A stretch of DNA of 39,247 nt from Candidatus Babelota bacterium (GTDB taxonomy: Bacteria; Babelota; Babeliae; Babelales; JAHIUU01): assembly GCA_018817025.1 (NCBI GenBank), contig JAHIUU010000003.1, forward strand, positions 80,854 through 120,100, written 5' to 3'. Position 1 is the stretch's first letter, and every line of letters begins with the position of its first letter. The notes beneath the pieces are model-generated. The model worked only from the letters and a program-made list of their open reading frames with translations, was not told the origin of the DNA and made no database searches. The position numbers and the translations under genes are program-made. Shown here piece after piece: positions 8,146 to 17,822 of the stretch.

Positions 8146-9948
8146 TCAAGGCCGTGTTGCTAGGTTTTGTGTGTTGGGTATAGCAGGTGCTTGTGATATT
8201 GATAGAAATTGCTGGTACAGGTCTTTTTTGTCGACCAATTCAATGTTTTGATTTTCTATTTTATACACCTTTTCGCATTGCAGAACGGTGCTTAATCGAT
8301 GAGCGATGACGATCAACGTTTTATCTTTATCAAGACTATAAATTTCGTTCATGATATTTATTTCGGTTGCGTTGTCTAGCGCAGATGTTGCCTCGTCAAG
8401 AACTAGTATCTCTGGGTCGGAATAAAGTGCCCGAGCGATGGCTATCCGTTGCATTTGCCCTCCGCTCAGCAGAACTCCGCCTTCGCCAACTTTTGTTTCA
8501 AGACCATCTTTTTCCATGAGAAAGTTGTAGATGTTGGCTTTTTGAAGCGACGAGATAATTTTTTTCTCGTCATATTTGCGTCCCAAAACAATATTTTCTG
8601 CAACGGTTCCATCGCATAAATAAATTTGTTGCGGAATATAGCCAATTTTTTTCCTCCAGGAGCGGACATTTTCGGCTGAGAGTTGTTGACGACCGTCAAT
8701 GTTAATACTTCCTTTTTCTGGAAGATAAAATCCCATAAGTATGTCAGCAAGAGTGCTTTTGCCAGCACCGCTTTCTCCGATAAATGCGATTCGGCTTTTT
8801 TTGCTGATCCTGAACGAGATGTTAGAAAGAACGGGTTTCGTTGGTTGGTAAGCGAAGCTCAACCCTTTGACATGGATTGCGGTGTCAAATGTTATGGATT
8901 CATTTCCAAGGGTTTCGGTTTGATAGATAAGATTTTTTGATAGGTCCAGCGTTCCTGTTGCAAATATGATTTGATTGTAAGCATCCATAATTTTTGTAAT
9001 TGAGGGCATGAAGCGATAAAAGGCAAGGGTGTACATTGCAAGAACAGGAATTATATGTTTAAAGGTTGCCGCTTGAGAAACAACATACATTACTGCTCCA
9101 ACAAGAAGACCAAGCGCAATTGTTTCTAAGAATAATCGAGGTGATTGGCTTAGTATGTTTCTAATGACATTGACTCGGATGAGGCTTTTGTTTTCTTTAG
9201 CGAATCGAGAGAGGATATATTTTTCATGTCCAAAAAGTTTTACGAGTTTAAAGTTTCGATATGATTCATTGAAAATTGTGCCAATATTTCTGCCATGAAA
9301 TGCTGATAAACGTCCGTATTCCGACATTTTTCTCGAAAGAGCCTTGAGGAAAATAATTGTTTTTATAGAGAGTAAAAATGTAAGAACAGCAGTCATCTTC
9401 CAGCTTATAAAGACTAGAGCCATGTAGATGAGGGAAAAGGTAATAAGCTCGGAAAAAATAATGATACAACTGGATATTATTGCGAAAAGATTTGTTGCAT
9501 CAGTAAAGACAAGCTTGCTTATAGTTGCTGGGTTTTGATTGGTGTATTCTTTATAACTAAAATGTAGATAGTTTTGCAAAAATTGAAATGTGAGCGCATG
9601 CCTTCTGTTTTCCATGAATTTTTGCATGAAATAGGTATTAGAAAAGATAACGACACAACGGAACAGATAGAAAACAAGAAGACAAGCTCCTACTGCAAAA
9701 ATTGCTTGCGAATGTTGAAGAGGACCGGTGAGTCGAAACAGATATTGCAAATATTTATCGGTTCCGACCCCTCCGGAATTTGTTATCATGGATATAAATA
9801 ACATGGTTAATGAAAGATTGGTGAGCTCGACGAAAGAGACACCTATTGTTGCGATGATAATGAGCCCAAGGGCAATTTTGTCTCTTCTTGATAAGAGAAC
9901 GCGAAGTTTTTGAATGAACGTTATGGCTGAGAATTTTTTTTGGGACAT
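8146..9948 (-). CDS. ABC exporter, PglK/MsbA-type lipid-linked glycan flippase
   Basis: This is a 600-residue half-transporter with one membrane domain (about 1-350, six predicted helices) fused to one ATPase domain. The ATPase motifs are Walker [10 protein letters not shown] (391-399), signature LSGGQ (494-498), Walker B ILVLDE (514-519) and the switch His (IAHR, about 550). The membrane domain resembles PglK, the Campylobacter flippase for undecaprenyl-linked oligosaccharide, including the [14 protein letters not shown] segment in the first half. Its likely role is to move the assembled lipid-linked glycan from the inner to the outer face of the cytoplasmic membrane. It overlaps the end of gmd by 28 bases and has no strong ribosome site, which suggests coupling. 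MsbA-like lipid A export is the alternative; the glycan context favours PglK. Confidence 0.85.
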   Translation of the reverse strand: MSQKKFSAITFIQKLRVLLSRRDKIALGLIIIATIGVSFVELTNLSLTMLFISMITNSGGVGTDKYLQYLFRLTGPLQHSQAIFAVGACLLVFYLFRCVVIFSNTYFMQKFMENRRHALTFQFLQNYLHFSYKEYTNQNPATISKLVFTDATNLFAIISSCIIIFSELITFSLIYMALVFISWKMTAVLTFLLSIKTIIFLKALSRKMSEYGRLSAFHGRNIGTIFNESYRNFKLVKLFGHEKYILSRFAKENKSLIRVNVIRNILSQSPRLFLETIALGLLVGAVMYVVSQAATFKHIIPVLAMYTLAFYRFMPSITKIMDAYNQIIFATGTLDLSKNLIYQTETLGNESITFDTAIHVKGLSFAYQPTKPVLSNISFRISKKSRIAFIGESGAGKSTLADILMGFYLPEKGSINIDGRQQLSAENVRSWRKKIGYIPQQIYLCDGTVAENIVLGRKYDEKKIISSLQKANIYNFLMEKDGLETKVGEGGVLLSGGQMQRIAIARALYSDPEILVLDEATSALDNATEINIMNEIYSLDKDKTLIVIAHRLSTVLQCEKVYKIENQNIELVDKKDLYQQFLSISQAPAIPNTQNLATRP

Positions 9949-11045
9949 TTTTTTTCAGTACGTAAGTTTATGTTTTTATATGGTTGCCTGTTGCTGCTAG
10001 TCTTTATTTTTTCTATGAGTTCCATATCTTTTTGCACCATTATCCTGACCAATTCTTTGAGTGGTGTTTTTGCCTGCCAGCCCAGTTTTTTATTGGCTTT
10101 AGATGGGTCTCCGATGAGTAAGTCGACCTCTGTTGGCCTGAAGTACTTGGGATCAACAGCGACAAGTTCAGTGCCTGTTTTTTTATCAAAACCATTTTCG
10201 TGAACCCCTGTACCTCGCCACTCAATTTCTATATCTACCTCTTTAAACGCGAGCTCAACGAACTGTCTTACTGAGTAGGTTTTTCCCGTAGCGATAACAA
10301 GATCTAATGGTTTATCCTGTTGAAGCATGAGCCACATCGCTTCGACATATTCTTTTGCGTAGCCCCAGTCCCGTTTTGCATCTAAATTTCCAAGAAAAAG
10401 TTTTTTTTGCAGACCATGCTTGATTGCAGCTGCAGCACGAGTTATTTTGCGTGTCACGAACGTTTCCCCTCGACGTGGGGATTCATGGTTGAATAGAATC
10501 CCATTGCAGGCAAATAAGTTATATGCCTCTCGATAGTTTATGGTCATCCAGTAAGCGTATAGCTTTGCCGCTGCATAGGGGGATCGAGGATAGAAAGGGG
10601 TTGTTTCAGATTGGGGGACTTCCTGTACCTTGCCGTACAGTTCGCTTGTTGATGCTTGATAGAATTTTGTTTTTTTTGTTAGTCCTAGAATTCTGATTGC
10701 CTCTAAGATTCGTAGCGTGCCTAGGGCGTCAGAATTTGCCGTATATTCAGGAGTTTCAAACGATACTTGGACATGACTTTGGGCTGCGAGATTATAGATT
10801 TCATCGGGCTGAATTTCTTGGATGATTCTTATGAGATTTGTGGCGTCTGTAAGGTCGCCATAGTGCAGGAGAAAGTTTCGTTGGATAGTTTTGTGCTTGT
10901 CTTGATAGATGTGGTCGATTCTGCTGGTGTTAAAACTTGAGGAGCGTCGCTTGATGCCGTGGACTTGATAGCCCTTTTCTAGAAGAAGTTCCGCTAGGTA
11001 TGAACCATCTTGACCGGTTATTCCGGTGATGAGAGCCTTTTTCAT
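9921..11045 (-). CDS. gmd: GDP-mannose 4,6-dehydratase
   Basis: This enzyme converts GDP-D-mannose to GDP-4-keto-6-deoxy-D-mannose, the precursor of GDP-L-fucose. Its 374 residues show the NAD motif GITGQDG (8-14), the family block [33 protein letters not shown], the STSELYG segment and the YAAAK catalytic pair, then [16 protein letters not shown] and the [14 protein letters not shown] region. These identify Gmd rather than the related dTDP-glucose or CDP-glucose dehydratases. The ATG at 11045 has a strong AAAGGAG four bases upstream and is preceded by one of the longer gaps in the locus (70 bases) with a promoter-like sequence. The product is used by fcl at 5810-6916, three genes downstream. 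Confidence 0.97.
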   Translation of the reverse strand: MKKALITGITGQDGSYLAELLLEKGYQVHGIKRRSSSFNTSRIDHIYQDKHKTIQRNFLLHYGDLTDATNLIRIIQEIQPDEIYNLAAQSHVQVSFETPEYTANSDALGTLRILEAIRILGLTKKTKFYQASTSELYGKVQEVPQSETTPFYPRSPYAAAKLYAYWMTINYREAYNLFACNGILFNHESPRRGETFVTRKITRAAAAIKHGLQKKLFLGNLDAKRDWGYAKEYVEAMWLMLQQDKPLDLVIATGKTYSVRQFVELAFKEVDIEIEWRGTGVHENGFDKKTGTELVAVDPKYFRPTEVDLLIGDPSKANKKLGWQAKTPLKELVRIMVQKDMELIEKIKTSSNRQPYKNINLRTEKKCPKKNSQP

Positions 11046-11058
11046 AGAGCTCCTTTAA

Positions 11059-11089
11059 AGTATATTACTACTCTAGCTATCTATAACAA
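11059..11089 (-). promoter_or_regulatory. Candidate promoter upstream of gmd
   Basis: In the 70-base gap before gmd, the minus strand has TATACT (11064-11059), a five-of-six match to the -10 box, only 13 bases before the start codon. A TTGTTA (11089-11084) lies 19 bases further up, a longer spacer than ideal. An overlapping TAATAT would give a 16-base spacer. A second transcript covering gmd and the fucose, flippase and sialate genes is plausible. This was judged by eye only. Confidence 0.35.
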
Positions 11090-11115
11090 ACATGGTATAG
11101 ATCAGAGAGAAAAAA

Positions 11116-12627
11116 TCAATTTTCTTTTGTTGCTATTCTATCCACCAATAATGGTAATTTTGTTCCAAAATAATGATTAAAAATAATTCGAAAGCTGTTT
11201 ACTGGGGTAATTGAGGGATAAAGCTTTTTATTTCCTCCTTGTGGGAGATGATACGAGTTTAAAATTTGGTACTTGCTCCAGTTGCTTTTGCCGTAGGTAT
11301 AATCGTATCCATGGTCTCCCTGAAGTATGATGATAGGTGGTGTTTTGCTATTTTTTAAAATGATGTCGATCGATTTAATAATTTCTCTATTAACATATTT
11401 TGTTGACTCTACATGGCCATAGAGTGCACTTTCTAGCTCAGGTTTGGAGTTGTCCGGAGAGAATGGGGAACCGTCTTCGGTAAAAACGTGTGGAGGGTGT
11501 GGAATCATAAAATGTGCATAGACAAATTTTTGAGATTGTAGCTTTGTTGATTCGTTAAGCATATTTAATTTTAGCTTGATTGTTTGTCTGAGGGATTCTT
11601 TATAAAAACTTATAAATTGATAGAGTGGCGTCCATGCTTGGAGAAAATATCGCCCAATGCTGTAATAATCGAAACAAAATAGATTCAGCTCATGTTTAAG
11701 TTCCTGCCATAGGGATCGGTTGCATTTTAAGTTGTTTTTACATTGTTCCAGTGAATTTCTATAAAGGTCTAAGTATTTATAACCTAATTTTTTTAGGAAA
11801 AAAGATACGTTATTATTTTTCCACATATGTTCAAATGGGGTTGGTTGTATATGTTTTGGAAGATAGTTCATGTTTAAAATAGAAGATAATGATTGGAGCG
11901 TGGCTCCGTAATTACTATGAGTTTTTACTGGGATATGAAATCCCCTGCTTTTGAGTTGATCTAGAAATGGAGTGTTATCAAAACCACACATTTTTGAATA
12001 ATATTCTTGGGAGTTGTAGCAATCTAAAATAATAAAGTATATGTCTGGGAAGTTTTTATTCTTTGTTGTTTGTGGTAGTTGCTTGAGAACGGTATCTCTA
12101 AATGTTTGGTTGAGATTGTTGTATTGCTCAACTGTCGAGTTGCTCTTTTGAACAGTTTGTGTCCTTTTAGCAAGTGATATGGCGAAGAAAAGAAGCAGTG
12201 GAAAGATAAAAAGTTTCAGAAAAAAATCACTTTTCAGTTTTGTTGCATATCGATGAACAAGAAACAGTGTAACGAGAACTAAGATTAGAAGCATAGATTT
12301 TATTCTTAAAATTCTGATTCCCGCGATTGTAAAGTCGAAATAATATTTTGATATAGGAACGAGTAGGTTGTGAATAATTGGGACCGAAGCATAAAACAGA
12401 AATATTAGGATGTTTGTGACAAGAGCCCCTTTGAAGAGGCTTCTATAGAACAAAGAAGAAAGTAAAAACAAGATTGCGGCTGCTGCTGTCGTAATCGTTA
12501 ATGCAAAAAAAAGGTGGCTTTTGCTTATTCCGTCTGGGTTCAAGACAAACATATGTATGATTGGGGAGGCCGCGATTAGTACCGGTTGCAGCAACCACGT
12601 AAACTTAAATGTACTATGTTCTTCCAA
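11116..12627 (-). CDS. Membrane sulfatase/alkaline-phosphatase-fold enzyme
   Basis: This 503-residue protein has about five membrane helices in the first 155 residues and a large outside domain. The domain begins with PDIYFIILDCYNS (first metal Asp, 202), then THSNYGATLQSLSSILNM with a likely Thr nucleophile near 243, a YAHFMIPHPPHVF segment and GDHGYDY near 435. This is the metal-site order of the sulfatase/phosphatase superfamily, as in lipoteichoic acid synthase and phosphoethanolamine transferases. The sulfatase CxPSR modification motif is absent, so a phospho-group transferase is at least as likely as a sulfatase. The start is TTG 12627 with GGGAG five bases upstream, 12 bases after the preceding stop. 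It belongs with the next two upstream genes as a tight trio. Confidence 0.7.
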   Translation of the reverse strand: MEEHSTFKFTWLLQPVLIAASPIIHMFVLNPDGISKSHLFFALTITTAAAAILFLLSSLFYRSLFKGALVTNILIFLFYASVPIIHNLLVPISKYYFDFTIAGIRILRIKSMLLILVLVTLFLVHRYATKLKSDFFLKLFIFPLLLFFAISLAKRTQTVQKSNSTVEQYNNLNQTFRDTVLKQLPQTTKNKNFPDIYFIILDCYNSQEYYSKMCGFDNTPFLDQLKSRGFHIPVKTHSNYGATLQSLSSILNMNYLPKHIQPTPFEHMWKNNNVSFFLKKLGYKYLDLYRNSLEQCKNNLKCNRSLWQELKHELNLFCFDYYSIGRYFLQAWTPLYQFISFYKESLRQTIKLKLNMLNESTKLQSQKFVYAHFMIPHPPHVFTEDGSPFSPDNSKPELESALYGHVESTKYVNREIIKSIDIILKNSKTPPIIILQGDHGYDYTYGKSNWSKYQILNSYHLPQGGNKKLYPSITPVNSFRIIFNHYFGTKLPLLVDRIATKEN

Positions 12628-12639
12628 AATCGCTCCCGA

Positions 12640-14025
12640 TTATTTATAGTTTTTCATGAGATAAAGAATTCGCTGAGAATCTTGTATATTCTCTTTTTTT
12701 TGTATCTTAAAACAATTCGAAAAAGCTTTTTCGAATTGTTTTTCGTCATACTTCGTAAAGATGTCTTCTCTAGTTGCCAGTAGCTTTTGTACTTTTTTGT
12801 CTGTTTTCGGGACAAACTCGATTATAAGCGAGCGACCAAGTTCGCTAAAAAGATATGCTATTTTGTCGAACGGAACGTTGTTTGAGATAGCAATATGGTG
12901 TATCAGCGCAAGCCCCATGACAAGGTCAACTGGACCTCGTTGTATGAGAGATAATCTTTCGCTATGATGCCACCCAATCCCAGGGCTAGGGTTAGTTAGA
13001 TCGAGAAGAAGAGGTAGCATATTTGTTTCGTTGTTTTTTTTGACCTTGAGATAGTTCTTCTCAATGCTTGCTGGGTCTATGTCAAACGTTACAACAGACA
13101 TGTTTTTTTTCATAGCTGTTCTACTAAATGTGCCGTCGTTACCCCCGAGGTCCCAGACGGTTTTAGGATTACTTTGATCAAGAAAATCAGCGATAATCTT
13201 TTGTTTATGTACGAACGCTTTTTGCGTATAACTGTCGTCCTGGTAATATTCAGCCCACTCTGTTCCCGCTGGAAGCCAGTGTAATTTTTTAATTCCCGTT
13301 TCAAGATGGTCTATAAGACCATAGAGTGCGGTTTTTGTAAATCTCTTTGATGATTGTTTTGTTGTGGTATGTTCGTGTTTTTTTTGAGCGTTTGCGTGCA
13401 TATGAACATGTAATTTAAAGAGGGGTTTGAACTGTGTTTTGAACGGGAGCAGCTTTGAGGCTAGATGCAGTGGAATCCCATCAATATAGACCCTGAACAG
13501 TTTATTCAGATCGACGTCTGTGCAAGCCATAAGTGCTAGCGGTGCTAAAAAGTGCTGGCAGAATTGTTTGTAGGCTACCCATGGTTTGCCCTCTTCGTAT
13601 ATCTCAAAAGAAAGCGTATCAATAAAAGTTGGGCGTCCATTTTTGAATTGAACGTTATATGCGCTTGCGTCTTTGAGTTGCATGCCGTGCTCAATAGCTA
13701 TTTTTTGAATTGAAAGTGTTAGTAAGGCGGCATCTTTGAGTTGGCTAAACGACCACTCGTATGGATATGAAATAAACGGGATAAGTTCTGGCTGAATGGT
13801 TTTGTACGTGTTTTTTGTTTGGAAAGCCATCGAATTGGAGAGCTCTTGGTGGGCAATCAATAATTTTTCGTTTGTTAGTTTTTTGTATAGACCAGAAGAC
13901 AGAAGATAGTCAAAATGTTTTTGATAAGACCTGTTAACGGTTCGGTAAAGAAGCTTGTTTTGCCAAAAGAGAGTTCCGCTTGGATCTCGAAATGAGCATG
14001 CGACATGGTTGATCGCTTGATTCAT
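12640..14025 (-). CDS. Kinase-like domain fused to SAM methyltransferase (NoeA-like)
   Basis: This 461-residue protein has two parts. The C-terminal half has methyltransferase motif I VWDLGGNDGTF (290-300), an acidic strand-2 end (FDIDPAS) and a later LVMGLALIHHI. The N-terminal half holds LKDASAYNVQF (117-127), where D119-x4-N124 has the spacing of a protein-kinase catalytic loop, followed by PTFIDTLSFE with D136 at the position of a metal-binding Asp. I recall this architecture in proteins annotated as NoeA or nodulation-related methyltransferases; their reaction is not established to my knowledge. A His/Lys-rich stretch (about 208-225) links the halves. The ATG has GGGG upstream and follows the small membrane protein by eight bases. 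It may modify the glycan or its lipid carrier; no substrate can be named. Confidence 0.7.
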   Translation of the reverse strand: MNQAINHVACSFRDPSGTLFWQNKLLYRTVNRSYQKHFDYLLSSGLYKKLTNEKLLIAHQELSNSMAFQTKNTYKTIQPELIPFISYPYEWSFSQLKDAALLTLSIQKIAIEHGMQLKDASAYNVQFKNGRPTFIDTLSFEIYEEGKPWVAYKQFCQHFLAPLALMACTDVDLNKLFRVYIDGIPLHLASKLLPFKTQFKPLFKLHVHMHANAQKKHEHTTTKQSSKRFTKTALYGLIDHLETGIKKLHWLPAGTEWAEYYQDDSYTQKAFVHKQKIIADFLDQSNPKTVWDLGGNDGTFSRTAMKKNMSVVTFDIDPASIEKNYLKVKKNNETNMLPLLLDLTNPSPGIGWHHSERLSLIQRGPVDLVMGLALIHHIAISNNVPFDKIAYLFSELGRSLIIEFVPKTDKKVQKLLATREDIFTKYDEKQFEKAFSNCFKIQKKENIQDSQRILYLMKNYK

Positions 14026-14033
14026 GCGGACCC

Positions 14034-14234
14034 CTATTGTTTTTTACGAGAACAGTGGGATTTTACGAAGCAGCTTATATTCTTCCAGTATGTTTTAACG
14101 GTATAAAGCCCCGCAAGGCCACCAGCGATAAGAATTTGTAAAAGATAGCTGCCGGTTCCTGGATCGATATAGCCGTAGAGCGGCCGAACAAAAAGTGTTA
14201 AAGATAACAGTAGCAATAAAGACCTGAAAACCAT
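14034..14234 (-). CDS. Small membrane protein with YIDPGTGSYLLQ motif
   Basis: This 66-residue protein starts with a signal-peptide-like hydrophobic segment (about 2-19, likely cleaved near GYID), then YIDPGTGSYLLQ (22-33), a Gly/Ala-rich membrane helix (33-48) and a basic, Cys-containing tail. The D-P-G-T-G-S block is a conserved feature I recall from unnamed small proteins in exopolysaccharide and nodulation-type clusters; no function is known to me. AAGGGAG lies eight bases before the ATG, a good ribosome site that supports it as a real gene despite its size. It is followed eight bases later by the NoeA-like gene and then the sulfatase-fold gene, and may be a partner subunit for one of them. 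Confidence 0.75.
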   Translation of the reverse strand: MVFRSLLLLLSLTLFVRPLYGYIDPGTGSYLLQILIAGGLAGLYTVKTYWKNISCFVKSHCSRKKQ

Positions 14235-14294
14235 TGCTTCATCTCCCTTTGGTTTTTTGGAACATGTTATTTGCTGTATTAGCCCTCGTCTTTT

Positions 14295-15341
14295 TCACAA
14301 GAGTTTATCAATCTTCTCTGCTTTCAGTACTGGTAAAATCTCTTTTACTCGTTCAATCTCACTTCGCTTAGAAACGACAATAACGTCACCATCTTCGATG
14401 ACGCACAGATTATCTACCCCAATAAATGAGATCAGTTTTTTATTTGTTTTAGCGATATTATTCTTGCCGTCAATATTAATAATTTTCTCTTTTTTGCGAC
14501 AGCAGTGTTGCTGTTGAATATGCAAAAACAGGTCAAGATTCCCAACATCGTTCCATTCGAAATCGCAGGGTATGATCGAGACGTTTTCGCTTTTTTCCAT
14601 TATTGCAAAATCTATAGAGATTGATGGGACGTGTTCGTATCCTGTTTTTGTCTTTACATAGTTAGATACACGTGAAAAGATCTCCTGGTCGTGTTTGTGA
14701 TATTCTTCAATAAAGTTTTTTGCTTTTCCGGCGAACATGCCGAGATTCCAAAACATGTCACCTCGTCTGATGTATTCTAACGCTTTTTCTCGTGTTGGTT
14801 TTTCGTGAAAGTTTGCAACTTTATATGGGATACCGGCCTTAACTTGGGTGCTTGTTGCGGCCTGAATATATCCATAGCCTATCGCTGGAAAGGTTGGCAT
14901 TAGGCCAAGTGTGACAATCTTATTGGTTATTGTTGCGTAATTGATCGCTTTCTCAAGGTAAGAGCAGAACTTTTCCGTTTCTGGAATAAAGTGGTCTGCA
15001 GGAAGAAAGACGACAACTGAGTTAGGATTCATTTTTTTGATTTCAAAGCAACTGTATAAAATAGCGGGTCCGGTGTTTCTTCCTGTTGGTTCGGTGAGTG
15101 TTATCCCGACTTTTTCACGAATAACTTGCGGTATAAGCGAGTGTTGCTCTTGGGTTGTAATAATCCCGATATTTTTCTTATCTCTCGCTATTGGCGTAAT
15201 ACGGTCTATTGTTTGCTCGAGAAGCGATTTGTTGTCAAGAAATGGTAGCAGTTGTTTGGGACGATCTTTACGACTTAATGGCCAGAGGCGAGTGCCGCTG
15301 CCGCCGCACAAGATGACAAAATAGACGTTATTTGCTTTCAT
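14295..15341 (-). CDS. manC: Mannose-1-phosphate guanylyltransferase
   Basis: This enzyme makes GDP-mannose from mannose-1-phosphate and GTP. The nucleotide loop [12 protein letters not shown] (13-24) with KQLLPF after it is diagnostic, and FLPADHFI, the GYGYIQA segment, FHEKP and the [18 protein letters not shown] blocks follow in the family order. At 348 residues it is the single-domain form, without the C-terminal cupin isomerase domain of the bifunctional enzymes. It overlaps the upstream FAD enzyme by 14 bases and is followed by a 60-base gap. It feeds gmd and fcl. No phosphomannomutase or mannose-6-phosphate isomerase is present in the window, so mannose-1-phosphate must come from genes elsewhere. 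Confidence 0.95.
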   Translation of the reverse strand: MKANNVYFVILCGGSGTRLWPLSRKDRPKQLLPFLDNKSLLEQTIDRITPIARDKKNIGIITTQEQHSLIPQVIREKVGITLTEPTGRNTGPAILYSCFEIKKMNPNSVVVFLPADHFIPETEKFCSYLEKAINYATITNKIVTLGLMPTFPAIGYGYIQAATSTQVKAGIPYKVANFHEKPTREKALEYIRRGDMFWNLGMFAGKAKNFIEEYHKHDQEIFSRVSNYVKTKTGYEHVPSISIDFAIMEKSENVSIIPCDFEWNDVGNLDLFLHIQQQHCCRKKEKIINIDGKNNIAKTNKKLISFIGVDNLCVIEDGDVIVVSKRSEIERVKEILPVLKAEKIDKLL

Positions 15342-16788
15342 GATACTCTTTTTCGGTGTTAATATTCCAAACGCTTTCTTTATCGATAGTATTATTCGCT
15401 ATATTTTCGACAGCTTTTATTGCTGACAGCATGGAGTGGTCTTGGTTGTTATAGTGATGCATGCCGTTACGACCGATAAAATATATGTTTTTATAGCTGT
15501 TTAAATAATTTTTGAGCGTATTAAACTGATTGTACGTTCCAAAATAAGCTGGATATGCTTTTTCTTGTTTAATTACGGTTGCGTCAAGAACATTATCTGC
15601 ATCGATAATGTCAATTTGAGCGAGCTCTTTTTTTGCGAGATCGATTAGTTCTTTCTCTGTCATACTCCAGAGCTTGTCTCCCTCAGTACAAAAATACTCA
15701 AGACCGACCCATGTTTTTGTTTTGTCAGCGGCCATATATGGGCTCCAGTTATTAAAAACTTGCAGTCGACCGACGAGTACATCAGGTTCTTGGATGTAGA
15801 TCCAATGGTCTTTAATTTGGCTTCCGTCAGGTTCTTTGATCTTTAATTTGTCGAGCAGTAAGCCTACTGTAATAAAATCTCGATACACCAGTCCGTCACT
15901 GATAGCTTGGATCTCTTTTGGTATCGGTTCGTCAAGCGCTTGAACGAGTTCTCTGATCGGCATAGACGAAAAAACATAATCGCCTGAAATCGTTTTGATT
16001 TCGTGAGTTTTGTTGTCGATTATTTCAACGCTTATTATTTTATCTGTTTTGACGTTAAGCGATGTTAGCGTGTGCTCCATAATAATCTGGCCGCCCATTT
16101 GGTTGATTTTTTCGGCGACCGTTTCCCATATCTGACCAGGGCCGTGCTTCGGGTATAAAAATTGGGCTATAAGTGTTGTTTCGACGTTTTTCTGCTCTAT
16201 ATTTTTTTTTGACGTAAACATATTTTTAACTATATGCAAAAGGGCTTTCGTGATAGAAAGCCCTTTAATTCGTTGAGCGCCCCATGCAGCGCTGATTTGA
16301 TCACATGGGATGCCCCACACTTTTTCGGTATATGACTCAAAAAATGTTTTATACAGCTCTCGCCCAAATCTGTTAATCAAAAAATCTTCGAGATTACTTT
16401 CTTTTTTGATGGGGAGCAGTATTTGTTTTATGTAGCTGAGCCCAATTTTTATGGTCTTAAAAAGTCCTAGGCCCCTGATTGTTTGAAGAGAGAGCGAAAC
16501 TGGGTAGTCAAAGAAAGTCCTATTGAAATAGATCCGTGATTTTCTGTTTCTGATGAGCATGTTGTCGTCGATTTCTTGCCACCATTTCATAACTCGATCA
16601 GATTTGGAAAAAAATCTATGCCCGCCAATATCGATTCGATTGCCTTTATAATTAACCGTTTTTGAGATGCCACCGATATGTACTGATTTTTCGATAACAA
16701 TTGGTTTGATATTTGTTTTTTTCAAGAGCTCGTAGGCGGCCGTTAGTCCTGCTGGGCCGGCGCCGATAATAATTGCGGTTTTTTGCAT
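15328..16788 (-). CDS. NAD(P)/FAD-dependent oxidoreductase (UDP-galactopyranose mutase-like)
   Basis: This 486-residue flavoprotein has the dinucleotide motif GAGPAGL (8-14), an acidic end to the second strand (VIEKS) and the block [14 protein letters not shown] typical of the protoporphyrinogen-oxidase/UDP-galactopyranose-mutase-like group often found in glycan loci. A second FAD-contact region near the C-terminus reads [21 protein letters not shown]. The reaction of this subgroup is not firmly known to me; a ring-contracting mutase or a sugar or polyprenol oxidoreductase is possible. Its start overlaps the upstream glycosyltransferase by 46 bases and its end overlaps manC by 14 bases. No membrane segments are seen. 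Confidence 0.75.
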   Translation of the reverse strand: MQKTAIIIGAGPAGLTAAYELLKKTNIKPIVIEKSVHIGGISKTVNYKGNRIDIGGHRFFSKSDRVMKWWQEIDDNMLIRNRKSRIYFNRTFFDYPVSLSLQTIRGLGLFKTIKIGLSYIKQILLPIKKESNLEDFLINRFGRELYKTFFESYTEKVWGIPCDQISAAWGAQRIKGLSITKALLHIVKNMFTSKKNIEQKNVETTLIAQFLYPKHGPGQIWETVAEKINQMGGQIIMEHTLTSLNVKTDKIISVEIIDNKTHEIKTISGDYVFSSMPIRELVQALDEPIPKEIQAISDGLVYRDFITVGLLLDKLKIKEPDGSQIKDHWIYIQEPDVLVGRLQVFNNWSPYMAADKTKTWVGLEYFCTEGDKLWSMTEKELIDLAKKELAQIDIIDADNVLDATVIKQEKAYPAYFGTYNQFNTLKNYLNSYKNIYFIGRNGMHHYNNQDHSMLSAIKAVENIANNTIDKESVWNINTEKEYHESK

Positions 16789-17822
16789 GAGATTTTTCCC
16801 GACAGACTTTTCATTACTTTTTCTACAAAGTCTATAGTATTTTCAGTCTTAAATAAAATTGTTTCTTGTGGTCTTATACAGACGTCGCTGGCTATTGCCG
16901 GAACACCAAGAGTTATAGCTTCTTGAACGCTGATGCCGAAAGAATCGCTTCGTGTTGGTCTGACAAAAATGTCAGATTGCTTGATGAGCGGCCAGAACTC
17001 AGAACTGCTTGCAATAAAGTAAAAATTGGTTTCGAGATCAAGTTCTTTAATAATCTTTTTTATTTGCTCAAAATATTTTTTTTGTTCGTTCGTTTCGATT
17101 TTGCAGATTCCAAAGATTATTCCAATTGACGAGTAGATTTTTTTTAGTTCTTTGATTAACTCGATACACGCGTCAAATCCGTACAAGTCTTTATTGTCGA
17201 CAAGAATCGGCGCGAATGCGTTGGCGGAAATTAGTGGTGTATGTGTTTTGATAAACGTATCTGTTTTTGTGGGGTATTCTCTCAAGATAGTTTTTTCTTC
17301 GTCAAGATTAGGTGGCAAAAATGGCGATTCAATAGAATAATTTTTTATTTTTTCAATCTTATTATCGAGATAGCACTGGTCGGTCGTGTTTCCAATCACA
17401 ACACACGCATCAATTTTTTTTATTAAGAAATTAAAAATAAATTTTTTTAGATTTTTAAACTTATACAAAACTCGACAGTCGTGATCGATAGTTATGAGCT
17501 TATAGCGCAAAAAGTATCGCAGTAAAACAGTTATCGCTAATTTTTGAATAGACTCTGTGGGCTCGTGATAACACACGATATTGGGCTTTGTATTAAAAAG
17601 TTTTTTTATAAAATTTACGAGTGATAAAAGCTTATTTGAATATTTTTTTGCTGTGTTATACACACGAGTATTATTGTTTTGCATTCGCAGTTTATGGGCA
17701 ACTCTTTTAATGTGAACAGCAACACCACCTAGGGGCGGTGGGCAAGGCCCAATAACCAATACTTTTTTATTGTAAATATAGTCTGAGTATTTATGGTGTA
17801 GATCGTGGCTCATATCGTACAC
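16743..17822 (-). CDS. Glycosyltransferase family 4
   Basis: This 359-residue GT-B enzyme has the N-terminal loop [14 protein letters not shown] (25-38), common in GT4 proteins, and near the C-terminus [29 protein letters not shown], in which the S-F-G and later Glu form the donor-phosphate and ribose site. It therefore transfers a sugar from a nucleotide donor on the cytoplasmic side; donor and acceptor are unknown. The start is uncertain: GTG 17822 and ATG 17813 are both possible, neither with a good ribosome site, and both overlap the preceding gene by 23-32 bases. The C-terminus overlaps the FAD enzyme by 46 bases, so its last ~15 residues may be unconstrained. Confidence 0.8.
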   Translation of the reverse strand: MYDMSHDLHHKYSDYIYNKKVLVIGPCPPPLGGVAVHIKRVAHKLRMQNNNTRVYNTAKKYSNKLLSLVNFIKKLFNTKPNIVCYHEPTESIQKLAITVLLRYFLRYKLITIDHDCRVLYKFKNLKKFIFNFLIKKIDACVVIGNTTDQCYLDNKIEKIKNYSIESPFLPPNLDEEKTILREYPTKTDTFIKTHTPLISANAFAPILVDNKDLYGFDACIELIKELKKIYSSIGIIFGICKIETNEQKKYFEQIKKIIKELDLETNFYFIASSSEFWPLIKQSDIFVRPTRSDSFGISVQEAITLGVPAIASDVCIRPQETILFKTENTIDFVEKVMKSLSGKISCKKPQLLSAPAQQD

